Assembly: GCA_018398805.1 (NCBI GenBank) | Contig: JAGFBZ010000258.1 | Coordinates: forward strand, 1,550,001-1,614,000 | DNA: 64,000 bases | Direction of reading: 5' to 3' | From: Hirundichthys speculiger | Lineage: Eukaryota; Chordata; Actinopteri; Beloniformes; Exocoetidae | Part shown: one piece after another, positions 23,850-36,200 of the stretch | How the letters are laid out: every line of letters starts with the position of its first letter | Numbering within the stretch: the stretch's first letter is position 1 | Made by a program: the position numbers and the translations under genes | The notes under the pieces: generated by a model | Databases searched by the model: none | What the model was told of the DNA's origin: nothing | What the model saw: the letters and a program-made list of their open reading frames with translations, nothing else

Positions 23850-24047
23850 GCCCACCAGGGCTTCGTTACAGCTGGCTCCCATCTCCTTCAGCTGAGCTGA
23901 GTGTTGGAGGAGCTGTGAAGCTCCCAGGGGACCATCTGCAGTGAAAGTTCTCATTTCAAATGTCATTTTGGGAGTGACAATGGAAATGACTGGTTTGTTG
24001 GCTTGTTGACCTAGAGGCATAGACTGTATAAAAAGAATGGCCATCAA
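23850..24047. repeat. Old dispersed repeat piece
   Basis: Shares CATTTCAAATGT.TTTTGG.AG.GACA with about 5474-5505. Its right edge ATAGACTGTATAAAAAGAA matches ATAGACTGTACAAAAAGAA at 23503-23521 in the same orientation. These are pieces of one dispersed family common in fish; true ends were not resolved. Confidence 0.4.
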
Positions 24048-27000
24048 ACAGGAACATGAATAGCTACTCCAGACTGCTCTGCTTTGCCTTCAAACCCTTT
24101 CAGCCCAACCCAAAACCAGTTGCAGTGGTCTCTTGGTATGTTAACAGCACACGAGCCATATTATCTAAAAAGTAAAAAATGACTATGCACTGTCTTATTC
24201 TCAGTTTGAGGGTCAAGTCAGGACAGCGATGATATTAAACTGGCAAGGGTGAGGGAGCCACTTGGTATTACCTCATAATTACGTCTTTAACAGCCAGATC
24301 ACAACATGGTTTTAAAATTTCATCAGTTGCAAATGAGTTGTTTGAAAGAATTGCGGGCAGAAACTGAACAGTATCACTTTCTGAAACGATCTGCTCATTC
24401 CACGGTTCAGTCAGTTCAAATGGAAACAGGGCAGCAAGTGAGCAGGGACTGCTGCTGAGAACAATTCATTTTCAAAACTATTGCACTCTCACAGCTTAGC
24501 ACCTCTTGTTGTTTACACTGCATAGTGAAGCCTACATTATGAAAAAAATAAATAAAAGGCTGGCTACGGGTGTCTCAGATCTTTTCACAGCAAGTATACA
24601 GTCCTGAGTGACCGTCAGCAGCTTAAGATGTTAGAATCAGGCTCAGTTTGACTTTGAGCGCAAAGCTGAATAGCAGATCAGTTAAAAAAAGACTGAAAAT
24701 AAAACAGAAAAACAGCTTCATTAACTTTTAAACTTCTAAAATGTCAAGATTTTGAGAGATGTGTTTACCAAAGTAACAATACTGGTGGAAGCTGAGAGGA
24801 AAGCTGACTGATGAAGCGTTCAGGCATGTTTCAGTTGAGTGGTCTTGAATGTGCAGTCAGAGCTCCAATATTATTGATTCATTGAACACATGTTTTGAAC
24901 TAATCTTTTCAATAAACTGATTATAGTGATTTAGTGCACTGAAAAGAATTGCAGTTGCCCACTACGACATGATTCTCGCATTTATCTCAAAATGTTTGGG
25001 TAAATTTGTAATTTCAGGAATCGAACTGAACAGGCAGCACTTGGAAGCCCCTTACTTCTGAAACACTCCCAGCGGGATGCTGAGGTTGGATTGCAGATGG
25101 TGCTAAAAGCTGGATAGTAGCGCCTCCGTTCCTAATGGGACCCAAGGGTAAGGAGGACGGTTTGACCCTGCATGATCATAGGCAGAGGTCTGCTGTGAGG
25201 ACAGGGGGAATAAGAGGCCTCCACTATCCAGGGTGAATCTATGTGTTAAAGCCCCGGAGACGGTGACAGAGGGTGAGCTGCCAACCACGGTTCCACTTCT
25301 GGATGTTTGGCACGGGAGTAATTTATGTAAATTATATACTCAGGGTTGTGCAAGCAAGTTTTGCTGGTTGATGTTTGACATAAAGGCTTCATACGATTAA
25401 GTTTATGGAGTTGTAAAATTCAATAAATTCACATTCAATCATGAAAAAAAAAGAAGAGAAAAGTTGAGCAATGTTGTTCTTGCGGATGCTAGGCATACCT
25501 TGCAGCGGGCCTATCGATACTTCAAGGTTACAGATATGAAGTTATTACAACAAATACAATTACAATGAACATCTTCAGGCAGGTGGTGTAGTGTAACAGA
25601 TAAAAATGCCAAAAGGACAAGCACATTCATTAAAAACTGAAATGGAAGTCAGGATGCAAGAAAGGCCGATAGTGCCGGTAGAATGACTCCAACTATATGA
25701 GAAGAAAATGTGTGGAATGTTGCTTGATCTTATCTGGAAAAAAATAAAACCAGTTTTAAAAAATGACATCTTAAACAGTCTGGCACATTCAGAGCAAATT
25801 GGTGTAAACCACATAATGGAGCATGTCTCTGATTAGTCTCAGATTAATGAGATGTGATTCAGAATGGAAATTCACTGCAGGGATGCTCACCCGATAGCCT
25901 CTGATTGAGCCCAAGCTAATCAGATTTCCGTTAGGAAAAGATCCCCACCCAGGGTTAATCAGACACGGTACCATTAGGACTGCACTGAGACCTAATTAAG
26001 GATCCATTGAGGCTTCATAAGACCTCACTGGAACATCCCTGGAGTTATGTTCAGCCGATTGTGTAAGTGTAATAAAATGACACCAATATGTCTGAGCAGT
26101 TTTTGAAGTATTTCAGAATGCAGGTGTCACCATTATGTTTGGTCAGTCCTGAGAAGGAGTAATGACAAGTGATGAGAGGCAGGGTGATGATGCATCCCTA
26201 CCGAGAGACGAGCCTATAAAACTAGATGGATTACACAATGAAGTCAGCCTCTGTTCATGAACGGCACTCAAGTTTTGTTGCCTGTGAAGTAATAAACCAC
26301 TCTAAGATATTTAATTTTGACTATATTTGGGTGATTTTTTTTTTTTTTAATATGTCTGCTGAAAAAGTGACCAGAAAAGTGGCCGGACTCTTACTCTTCA
26401 AGCAGCTGAGCCAGTGGGGAAAATAGAAAATACATCTGTTCTCTACAGAGAACATGGAGTTAAGTAAGATATCAGCTGGTTCTGACAGATACATATTGAA
26501 GTCACTTGACATGGTACTGGACAGTGAGTGTCCTCTTTCCTAACAAAGAGATGCTAGGAGTGTTTTTTTCTTTTTTTGAAAAAAAAAAACAAAACAGGCA
26601 TTTTCAGACAGACAACAAACAGTTTTGATAGGAAACAAGGTCTGTGCCTGTAACACAACCACACTTGGCATCATCAAAAATGGAAACGGGTCAATCTGCT
26701 GTGGAAAGAACAGCACCCTGATCTTAATATAGACAGATCAAGTAATTACAGACTTTAGGAGAAGAGCTTGAAGTACATGAACATCAAAGACCAGGTCAGA
26801 AACTCTCACACCTCACAGACTACTTTACATTCAAATACAAGTGCCTCAGCCCCACTTCCTCTGAAGTCCCAAGTCATGAACTTCTTCAACGGGCTTCGAA
26901 TCCTAACGGATTTCTAGGCGATAGAGGAAGCCGCGTGTCATCCTCACTCTCTTCAAAATCTTTCCTGTCTGAAAATCATGGACGTCTAAAAACCTCAAGA

Positions 27001-27429
27001 AAATTACTTTTTGCCATTTGATTGGATCCAATTATAGGAAATTATGGGGATTAAGTGTCATATTTTTGATAATTAAGTTCATTCTGTATATTCATTCATT
27101 TGTATAAATACTTATTATTTGGCATTTGCATGAAGGATTGAGTCTTTTTCAAGCTACACAGTTGAAGACACAGATGCTAAAATCCACGGTAAGCTGCAAG
27201 CACTTTCTTATTCTATTGAGACTTAAAATCATTGAACCAAGGTCTGACTTCATACTGACATTAGATATTTAGATATAATCAAGAATGAAAAGCTCAAACA
27301 GGCATTAACCACAACAGCAAATAACTGCGTTTAGTACTTTAATACTTCCTGTAAGAGATGAACTTGGTATTGATTGTAAAATTGTGAGTTAACTATCTTG
27401 ACGAAGGAAGCAATGGCCCCGCCCCCTAC
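24048..27429. other. Presumed trhde intron downstream of the exon, no other gene seen
   Basis: Reading the gene on the minus strand, this is the intron after the HEICH exon. No frame resembling the next trhde exon (WFGDLV..., WLKEGFA) was found. A T run is near 26333-26348. Confidence 0.5.
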
Positions 27430-27584
27430 CTGATGGCAGATCTCATGGACGACCACCATGGTGAGCTCCATTTGATAGGACGATGATGCCACCTCGGCGT
27501 CTAACAGGATCTTTTGCTCCACAAAGACGCTCAGCCCCCAGTTCTCCATGGCAGCGTAGGGATGTTTTGGCACCGCTAATAAGT
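27430..27584 (-). CDS. trhde: Internal exon of thyrotropin-releasing-hormone-degrading ectoenzyme (M1 zinc aminopeptidase)
   Basis: Seen: read on the minus strand, a pyrimidine-rich tract ending in TTTTCAG precedes the exon and CAG|GTAGG follows it. The 155 bp encode one split codon plus 51 full codons without a stop (acceptor phase 1, donor phase 0). Codons 6-17 read PKHPYAAMENWG, which holds the exopeptidase motif (GAMEN-like, here AAMEN). Codons 47-51 read HEICH, the HExxH zinc motif with the catalytic Glu at codon 48. Known: TRHDE is a type II membrane ectoenzyme of the M1 family that removes pyroglutamate from TRH outside the cell. The VPKHPYAAMENWG and HEICHQ wording fits it better than aminopeptidase N or ERAP. 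The third zinc ligand (Glu in a WLKEGFA-type motif) should lie on the next exon, at lower coordinates; I did not find it. The exon looks intact, so a working gene is likely. Which fish paralogue it belongs to cannot be told from one exon. Confidence 0.88.
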
Positions 27585-29334
27585 CTGAAAACCACACACA
27601 ACAACACATTATTGCCTATCAGCTCACGCTGAATGGGTTCATCCATTGATAAACTCATAGACAGTTTCATCCAGTGAGTTTCTGCCTCATAAATAAAGGA
27701 AGACAGTCCTTTGACAGAATGACTGCTGGTACCAGAGCTAGTCTCATTTTGGGTTAAAATTAAACACATGAGTCATCTTAACAACCTGCCAAAGAAACCT
27801 TTTACCAGCACAACATGGATGCATGCAGTTTTCCAGGTATACTTCTACATACATCTGTATGAAAGATAGAAAGAGATCAAGACAGAGATGAAGGAAGATG
27901 AGGAAAGAGGAGGAAAGCTAGGAGCCAACTTTGTTTAGATGAAGAAACCTACGAGCTACGGGAAGTGAATCAAGAAGCTTCGATATTTATGAGAGTCAGA
28001 ATCGAAAAGCAGTAATGTTTCTCTCGCAAAACAAAATAAATTCATTTTCTTTCTTGCAAATTCATGACACAATTCTCAAGGCACTTCACTTCTCCCAACA
28101 GAAAGTAAACAAGTTCAGTCCAGTTATATTCCAAATAAATCCAATTCATTATATATCTATTTATAATGCTTTTTTAACTTCATCCAATGAAGGCAAATAA
28201 TTCTTATTGAATCAGAAGCTGTTTTTACCCTGGTCAGCCATAAGTGTAAGGGAGTTCTAGTTTTTATCTAGTTTAAAAGGCTAGCGTTAAATGCTGTATT
28301 GCATTTATATTTGGAAGATTTTATTACAACACATTTAAGTTAAGTTTTTTTTTTATAGGTTTAGAGAACCTTTGTACAGGGATTACTAACTGAGTATATT
28401 TATTATTCATACAAAACTACCATTCACGAAAACAGGACAACTGATGTGCTCTTTACTCTATTTTTTTTTTTTTTTCCTTCAGCTCTCAATGGGCAAGCTC
28501 GAAGAAATTTCTTCAATTAGAAGAAAAAGAGACGGAATTAATCTGAAAAGAACATATTCCTCATTGAACTGCTCACCACACGTCAGCAAAGCTGATAACC
28601 TCTCTGCTACCTGATCTGGAAGAAAGAAAAGGTAAAACAGCACAATCGCTGTAACGCTGCAATATGCAGGGATATTAACTGGCTAGAAATGATGTACCTT
28701 GATAAAAAAGACACCGCTGGAGAGTTAGAGAACACGGTTGAAGACTTACTTTGCATGTTTCCCCCTTTTTGTTTTTATTTCTTTTCATATAAAGGCGAAA
28801 TTTTTGAGACAGATGCACAAGTTAAGAGAGCTTGATTCAATCTGTTATTATTATTATTATTATTATTTTTATCATTTTACTTCTGTTACTTGCAGCCTGC
28901 TTTCAGTGGACACTTACATACATCTAGGGAGGGTTTAACATACATCAAGTTTGGTTTAACGGAAGTCTGACGTTACCTAAAGAAAATGGCTGAATGACTC
29001 TACAACCTTCGACGTACCGGTGATGGTGTTGTTACCACCACCTCGGGACATTCTGATAATAAATAATGAAAGATGTCCTGAGACTAATAAAAAAAACATC
29101 TGTCGTCTGTGGAGGCTGGGGCACTGTAAAAAACACAACCAATTATGCGCTTGCTAATGAGTCATCGTCTCTGACAATCAGACAAACTTTTGGCTGCTTT
29201 CCAGAAGTTACTCCTCTTGTGCATACTCATACTGCATCCATCTCAACAGCATGGCTTTAGAGGAGAAGAGTCTGGGAGCTGAACTGACCTGCCTGCAGTC
29301 AAGAGCTTTCACCAACAGAAAACATTTGGTGCAG
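27585..29334. other. Presumed trhde intron upstream of the exon
   Basis: Contains an ATT trinucleotide repeat (28845-28867) and a T run near 28461-28475. No exon-like frame. Confidence 0.5.
28845..28867 (+). repeat. (ATT)n microsatellite
   Basis: About seven TTA/ATT units. Confidence 0.92.
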
Positions 29335-29512
29335 CTAGAATCCTGCACCAGACAAGAATGGGACAACATTCCTGTCGCTGATTTGGATTTAATATTGTAA
29401 TTTTAGTTAATGATATTTGCTCGGGGGTGGAGCTCTGGGTCTCTGTAAAGCGCCTAGAGACAATTTGGCATTGTAACAGACGCTATACAAAAAAAAGTGA
29501 ATTGAATTGAAG
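29335..29512 (+). repeat. Two fused repeat scraps: DNA-repeat fragment and L2/Maui LINE 3' end
   Basis: 29336-29385 (TAGAATCCTGCACCAGACAA then GAATGGGACAACATTCC) resembles a dispersed fish DNA repeat. 29421-29512 has the L2/Maui-type 3' end: GGGTCTCTGTAAAGCGCC, AGAGACAATTT, GACGCTATACAA and a GTGAATTGAATTGAA tail. The LINE tail is in the same class as those at 59520-59857 and 49450-49540. Confidence 0.6.
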
Positions 29513-29545
29513 TAAAACCCTTGCTTTAGTTCTGTACAAAATATA

Positions 29546-30045
29546 CAGTAATCCCTCACACTTTGTGGCCTCAGCAATCGTGGTCTCAGTACACCGCAGA
29601 GGTTTCAAAGGTATTCATCAAAAAAAAAAAAAAAAATTGAAAAAAATTCAAACGAAGCGCGCAAGGCTGAAGCGAAACACTTCACATCAAGAACGAGTCT
29701 CGGGAAGCAACAAGAGTCTACGCGGGATGCTCCATGAACGAAAATCGAGGCCTGTGATTGGCTGCTACGACGGGCATTACTGTGCCGTCGGTTGTCTGTA
29801 TGCTGATTGGCTGACATGCGTCCTCGCATCTCCCATCTCTTGCTCACGTGAGACAAAGGTTTAGTGCCGTTTTAAAGTTAGAATGGATCCCAAAGGACGG
29901 AGAACCGAAACGCTGTTGCATAATGACAACAATTGCCAAAAAAGTGGAACTTCTGGATAAATTGAGGGGGTACTCCGCATCGTGGTTTTCACCATTCACG
30001 GGGGGGTCACAGCCTCCATTAACTGCGAAGTTTGACCGATTACCG
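29546..30045 (+). mobile_element. Tigger/pogo-like miniature element, 500 bp, keeping a transposase start
   Basis: Seen: the left end CAGTAATCCCTCACACTTTG and the right end (reverse complement CGGTAATCGGTCAAACTTCG) are imperfect inverted repeats, each next to a TA dinucleotide (29544-29545, 30046-30047), the expected target duplication. At 29923-29964 the frame MTTIAKKVELLDKL is the start of a pogo/Tigger transposase (KKVELLD, normally leading into the DNA-binding domain). It runs directly into the right terminal region, so nearly the whole gene is deleted. The 117-codon frame over this area is a chimera, not a host gene. Confidence 0.72.
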
Positions 30046-33000
30046 TATTGGGACACAATCTGTTTGAAGGTTTCAGAGATTAATTTCCTTTGTGACAGAA
30101 AAATACAAAGCATCCTGAGGAACTCCTGCAGGTTTACCTGCGAAACAAGAACTCCTATACTAAAAGAAATAAACCCCCCCCCCATTCAAAACAGCCTCTA
30201 GAATACAATCAAACCTTATGTCAAGTGTAAAAAAGTGTATACAATTTCATGGCATGACAAACAAATAAATATCTATACCAAAATGGCAATTACATTGAGC
30301 TCTTATAAACCAGTATTTTGACCAATTAAAACAAGCAATTATGATAACGAATTCGGATTTCATGCTTATAGTTTCCATCTGAGCTCCTGGGACCCTAACA
30401 GCTTCAATTAAGTGAGGGGGTTAAAGAGGATTTAAGCTGCACCGCTGAAAATATTAATTAGGAATTTGACAAGTGGCTCCAAACGAAAATGTTGCTCATA
30501 CTCAACACGCTCCGAACCGCACGCACGTTTCACTGTTGCAGCGCAGCTAGTGAGTTTCCAGCAGCAGCAGTTTTCATCAAACCAGCTCTAGTGAACTCCT
30601 TCTTACTCGGCCTCTCTTCATTAGAGAAAAACCGCTGGACACCATGAAGGAGCTGAAGAGAACTTCCTCACGAAACACGCTTCAATGATTCAGAAATAAT
30701 TTAAGCAGAAATGTGTCTCTTTTGAGTACAAGGTCGAGTCGGTTCAAGTGGGAAGGAGATATTTGTTCCAAAGTAGCCAGAAGTATTGAAGACACTTGGT
30801 TAAAGAGGGGAAGAGAAGAGAGGAAGTGAAACGTGGAAAATGACTTTTCTCACCGTTACAGAAACCTCCTTTAACAGAAGGAGGAGGAGGAGTTTCCTGA
30901 TAAATAGGTGAGAAATGTTCAAGTCTCCGTCTGAGCTTAAAATAAGAATCTCTGAAATTAATGATGCAGCAACCCACCTCCTGAAAAAGAGTTTCCATAA
31001 AATTTATCGAACAGATGACTTTTTAACTTTAACGAATATTAGCCCAAACAATGAGGAGACATTTAGAAGCAGTCAGTTCGTCAGTATCTACATTTTCCAG
31101 TGAATATATACTTCCAGGCAGCACTCAGTCTCTCAGCAGAGGGCTGGGCTCCAGCAGATAGTTTCTGAGTTTGAGACCAGAGCTCTGCAGCAGCCATCAG
31201 TTAGCTCTGTCAGGTACGAACAGATGTCTCAGTGAGGCTCCTCAGACTGCCAGGTGGCCTCTTTTCCAGCAAACATCTCTCACAGAGGGGATGCAGTCAT
31301 TGGGTCTAATGCTTTCAAGGCATTGAATGTCAAGAGTTTGAGGGCCAAAGGTCTGTTTTGAAGAAATTATCTTATGTCCTTTCATGGTATCAGTTGTGAA
31401 TTCATGTGTAAACACTTCAGTGTAACCTTGCTTTGAGTAGCTTTCAGTGAAGGAAGACACCGGTTGGTCTTGTTGAAGAAGGAAAGTGTAATTAGAGGCC
31501 AAGCAGTGAGACTGAAGCACCTTTTCTTCAGGCCTCACAAAAATGATTTATGTACTGACATTCCCTTACATGTGAACATTTGAGCTGTATACTTCCATTC
31601 ATGTGAACAAAGTAGTTCTCAAGTCTATATTAGCATATAAAGATCTTTTCCATAATTTGTAAGTTGGAGCAGTTCTTCAGGCCTTCATCTATCAAGAGAA
31701 AAAAAAGTTCCACGACGACAGGAGTCCTGTTATCAGCTAGACATCCAGCTTGCGAGTCTGATGCAATCCTGGATATTTGGGGCATGGTCTTGGGAGTGAC
31801 AGCCTCAGTGCTAAACAGCTCGTTTTACTTTGGCTTCTTAACACCTTATGTGAACTTGACTTCTGAACTGAGAATGAACAATTAAAGGAGCAGAATTATT
31901 TTCATTTTCAAGGTAATATGGCAGTTGTGCCGTTAACTGTAGTAAAAGATCGTTTGATCAGACCTGCTGGGCTAAAAGCTAGCAAAGCTGCCAGAAGCAA
32001 CTATCACCTGGCTGAAGGCTCCCAGCCAGGGCTAAACGACACCTGTGGCCTGAGTCGTCTTCAACGGTCTCAGGGCTGTGATCACCCACGACTACGCAAC
32101 TTGAGCTGGTTGCTATGTAACAAAGCAAGCCTGGCTGACCTGTGCTAGTCCTTGTTTTCAGTGCCGGCATCGCTCATTTCAGATAACTGTTCGGTAGCAA
32201 CATCCAAAATGAGGACAGATGGGCAGATTCCATCAGAATCAATGTAAGAAAACATTAGTTAGCATCATAGGTTGGCATGAGCTAAACCAAACTAGCATAG
32301 CTAGCTTGTGGTAACTGAGCCAATATGGGGACATTCTAGCTGGCTTCCAGGCCTGCTCAATAAACCTATCTGCCCATTTCTGGATTAACCAAGGTTGGGT
32401 GAAGTCAGTTCCTGCCAATATGGAAATCCTACAGAGTGATGAAAGAAGCCTCAAAAACACCCTCCAGAAAACCTACGGGTGACATCACAGGAGGATTGTC
32501 CATGTCAGGTGTTACAACATGCAGGGGAGCATCTTCTCATCCCCCATCTTGATGCTGTTTAAAAACCACCCAAAAAACATTGTTTATATTTCCAACTGTG
32601 CCATATATTGTTGACTTTTTAAAATCATTTTGCGCAATGTACAACTGAAATCACTATCAAAGTGTAGTTACATCTCAACAACACATCGATCAGTCAAAGC
32701 CAGACTTGGTCCTTTGACCAGGAAGCACGAAAGTAAAATCATGCCCCTGAGTGAAGTGCTTCAGGTTTTGGAGGGTACCGTGACAACAACAGTAAAATTC
32801 ACCAGCTTTCTCACCTTCGTCTCCACCAAGCTCACATTTTTCTGTATTTGCTGTACCAAAGAAATGGATGGTGCAAAATCGTAATATCAATTTCACGACT
32901 CAACCCCCGACAGAAGTGTGTGTGTGTGTGTGTGTGGGGGGGGGGGGGGGGTGCTGAGTTGTTCAGTACATAAGCCTCCTAAAACCAACATCTCTGAGCA

Positions 33001-33064
33001 ACTGGTAAAGACATGGTTGAAAAGGAGCTGTAGTTTTGTATATCTTGGATATTTTTGACAAAGC
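30046..33064. other. Non-coding, presumed intron; no gene seen
   Basis: Anonymous sequence with a C run at about 30175-30183 and the GT/G tract at 32916-32951. Confidence 0.45.
32916..32951 (+). repeat. (GT)10 followed by a run of 16 G
   Basis: GT repeats (32916-32935) pass directly into an unbroken G run (32936-32951). The G run could form a quadruplex or stall polymerase. Confidence 0.93.
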
Positions 33065-33076
33065 ATGTCAAAGGCA

Positions 33077-33200
33077 CTGCGATGGACTGGTGACCTGTCC
33101 AGAGAAGAGACCTGGGATAGACCTGGGATAGGCTCCAGCAGATCCCTGTGACCCTAAGTAGGACTAAACGGGTATAGATAATGGATGGATAGATGGATAG
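33077..33200 (+). repeat. Short interspersed repeat, 124 bp, with perfect 12-bp target duplication
   Basis: Seen: ATGTCAAAGGCA lies immediately before (33065-33076) and after (33201-33212). The body holds GATGGACTGGTGACCTGTCC...GGCTCCAGCAGATCCCTGTG, the reverse complement of the core at 18361-18496, and ends in ATGGATGGATAGATGGATAG, a microsatellite-like 3' tail. A 12-bp internal duplication (AGACCTGGGAT twice, about 33108-33131) is private to this copy. Known: target duplications of this size fit LINE-driven retroposition. Inferred: a short retroposed element or a 5'-truncated LINE end; no Pol III boxes were found. Confidence 0.75.
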
Positions 33201-33212
33201 ATGTCAAAGGCA

Positions 33213-36200
33213 TTTCATCAGTACCTCAGGCAATTGTGCCAATGTTTGAAAAAAAAATACCAGAAAACATCTCTAAATTTAGTTAAGTTTCCTTCACATC
33301 ATTAATCTTAGGACAGGTGTATACTGGACTCCCCTAATACAATGATTTCTCCACATTCCCCATGACACTATGAGATATGATTTTTGACAACACCTCCCTA
33401 ATTAGATGTCCCTGTTTCCTCAAAGCCCACTTTTCCAGGACACCATGTTTGCAGAGCTATTTTTAATAATGTGACAAACATTACGCAACTTGTTTTCCAG
33501 TTCTGCCTGCAAACCCGTAAATAGCCGCTACACACAGAAAAATGACTCACACTTTGGTTTCACAGTTTTGTCCTGGTTTTCCTGAAGCTGATGACAAAGT
33601 GGGAAAAGGGAAAGAATGGCTCTCCTGCACACGTACGGATGCTTGATGATGAAATGCAATGTGTGTGTGCTGACGTTTCCCTTCAAACATGCATGGTTGG
33701 AAATTCAAAGAAAAAAGACCAATGACAATGTAAGCAGGGGTGAAAACGTAACTCAGTCTTCATGTAGTGAAATTAATGTAATCGAAGACACATTCTTGTT
33801 AACAAGGTCTCAAACACACTGTCTATAACAGGAACAGCAGTTATGAAAGAGAACAATTATTGGGTTTTTTTTTTTTACATTTTTGAGAATCAAACAAAAG
33901 CAGCACAGCAAGCTTGTTCAGCTACACCGCATCATATTTTCACAAAGTTTCCAGGCGATCCATCATCCACTCACCAACTGTCAGAGTCACAGCTGAAACC
34001 GCCTGAATGTCAGTTTGTTGAACTGTTTGTTGAAACCAACTGCAGGTGAGAGACGCCTGAACAACAACCAGCCACACGACCTCGGCGCACATTCTTCAAC
34101 ATGCGCTTATGCCCTCAAGCGTCCTTCAAGAAAATATGCTTTGAAAGTTAAGGATCATCAAGAATTGCAGCATGGCAGCACGATACCGGACATTGTTTAT
34201 CTCCCAAATGAATACTGTCATTGTGGGCTCAGATGTTTTTTTTTCCAGACTCCCAGGTCTACAAATTAAAGATTAAAAGCCTTACAGGTCATTTGTGTGG
34301 TTCACAATGAATCATAGGCTTTTTTTGTAGTTCAGCTCCTTTGAGTCCTTTGGGTTAATTGGGTTTGAACCAAATTGAGGAAAGAGCTTGGTCCATCGCA
34401 TCCTGCTGCACAATCAGACTGGGACCTGAGACTGGGGGGGACAAAGCTTTTAATCTCATCCGCTTGAACCATCTGCAAAGAGATTTGTAGAAAGTGAAAA
34501 GGGGATCCATCCATTTATCCATCTTTTCTTACGCTTATCTCTGACAGGTTGGTCTGAACAAAGATCCCCAGAGCTTTCTCTCCTCAGCCATCTACTGCAG
34601 CTCTTTTGAGGAGGACACTGAGGCTTTTCAAAGCCAACAGAGATCAAGGAGTCCAGCGAGCCCTGGATCTGTCCTGAGGCCTCGGTCTGACGGGAGAGGG
34701 CAGATACCTTCAAAATACTCAAAACCCTTTAAAAACAGATCATGTGAAGTAACGATTAAAGGTACTTCTGCCAGGAGTCCGTGGTGCATTCTGAGTCACA
34801 TTAAAGGTCAGGGTATTTATTTTATGCTCAATTAAATATTTATTTTATGCTCAATTAAATGTCTTGGCGTGCTATCAGACCCGTGATGCTGTGCAGTACA
34901 CTGCTGTTCCAACTGCAGAAAGACCCGACTCCATCCTCCCGTCCTCAGAAGTTCAAACTTGGCAACTAGGACTCAGGAGAAAGTACTTTGAAGTATACAA
35001 GTTCAAATTTGTGTACTTGAAACTGAGAAGCAGCCTTTATTTTTTAATTCTTTATGCATTTGTTTTTCTAACTGACCTTATTGCCTCTTTTTTGACTGGG
35101 AATGTAAAACCTGAAAAAAGGCACAAAGATAGGAATAATAAAACTGCCCTCCTGTTGAAACTTCTCAGTTTTCTCTGATTTTCTGCAGTTCAGTGTGTTT
35201 GATTTAGCCTGGCCAGCTATCAAATTTTTTTTCCCTCTTTGATTCAAATCATTTGATTCCGCTGGATTCAACTTTCCTGGGGAAGTATCAACAAATACAG
35301 ATGAAACTGCCTCTGGATGTCTTCAGACAGGCATTCAGTCAATCAGAGAAACGGCAGTGCAACAACCAGACTGATATCAATACGAGACGTTAGAAATGAT
35401 GTGCAGCAGAGTAGGAATGCTGGTTGTCGGTTTTGTTGATCAAAGGTGTCATTAGCATTCCTGCTCACATCTTGATTATTTTGAACTGTGGCTATTTGAT
35501 GCTCTGTCAACAGCCCACCCCCACCCTGTTGCGATTGGTTTGGTACATTCTGTACCAGTGGAAATGTCTGGCACCAGATCCATTTCACAAGAGAGAACTT
35601 TTGTGAAGTGAATGGGTATAACTGGCCACTCCATGTCAGATGGCTACACGTCTTTAATCACATGATTTACTTGCAAGCTCAAAAGCTATTTGTCTTAATT
35701 GCACTGAAGTTGAATGATTCACGCTGCTGTGCAATAACATGCATCAGAAACCCCTAAGCGTTTACATGGACACTCAAGCCCTCTCACTGGTTAAACCAGT
35801 TTAAGAGGGTACCCATGCTGCAGTTGCCTTACAGCAGTCAACACGAGCCAGGATATGACAACAGCTAGTATATGATGAAATATACTGCAGATGTTACCAG
35901 GGGCTCGATCAGTAATGAGCTCCATCCAATCTTGTGCAAGCCTCCTCTCGCTGGTTGAATGTGATTGGTTGACAGCTCATTACCCACATGACTGAGGCTC
36001 AGACAGCAGAACTGATTGGCCACGGAGGGGAAATGGAAATGTGATTGTTTTAACTTAACAGAGGGAGTGCAAATCAGCTGTAGGGTTTAAGGTGGAACAT
36101 GGAAATGAGACATTATATTCACATTTGAATTAAACAGAAATGGATCGTTTCATTTTACTGCAGAGTGAACCTTCAGAAAGTCCCCCACGTCCCTACAACA

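Noticed and set aside
29848..30201. 117-codon plus-strand frame
   Set aside because: A chimera of the Tigger-like element's transposase start, its terminal repeat and flanking DNA.
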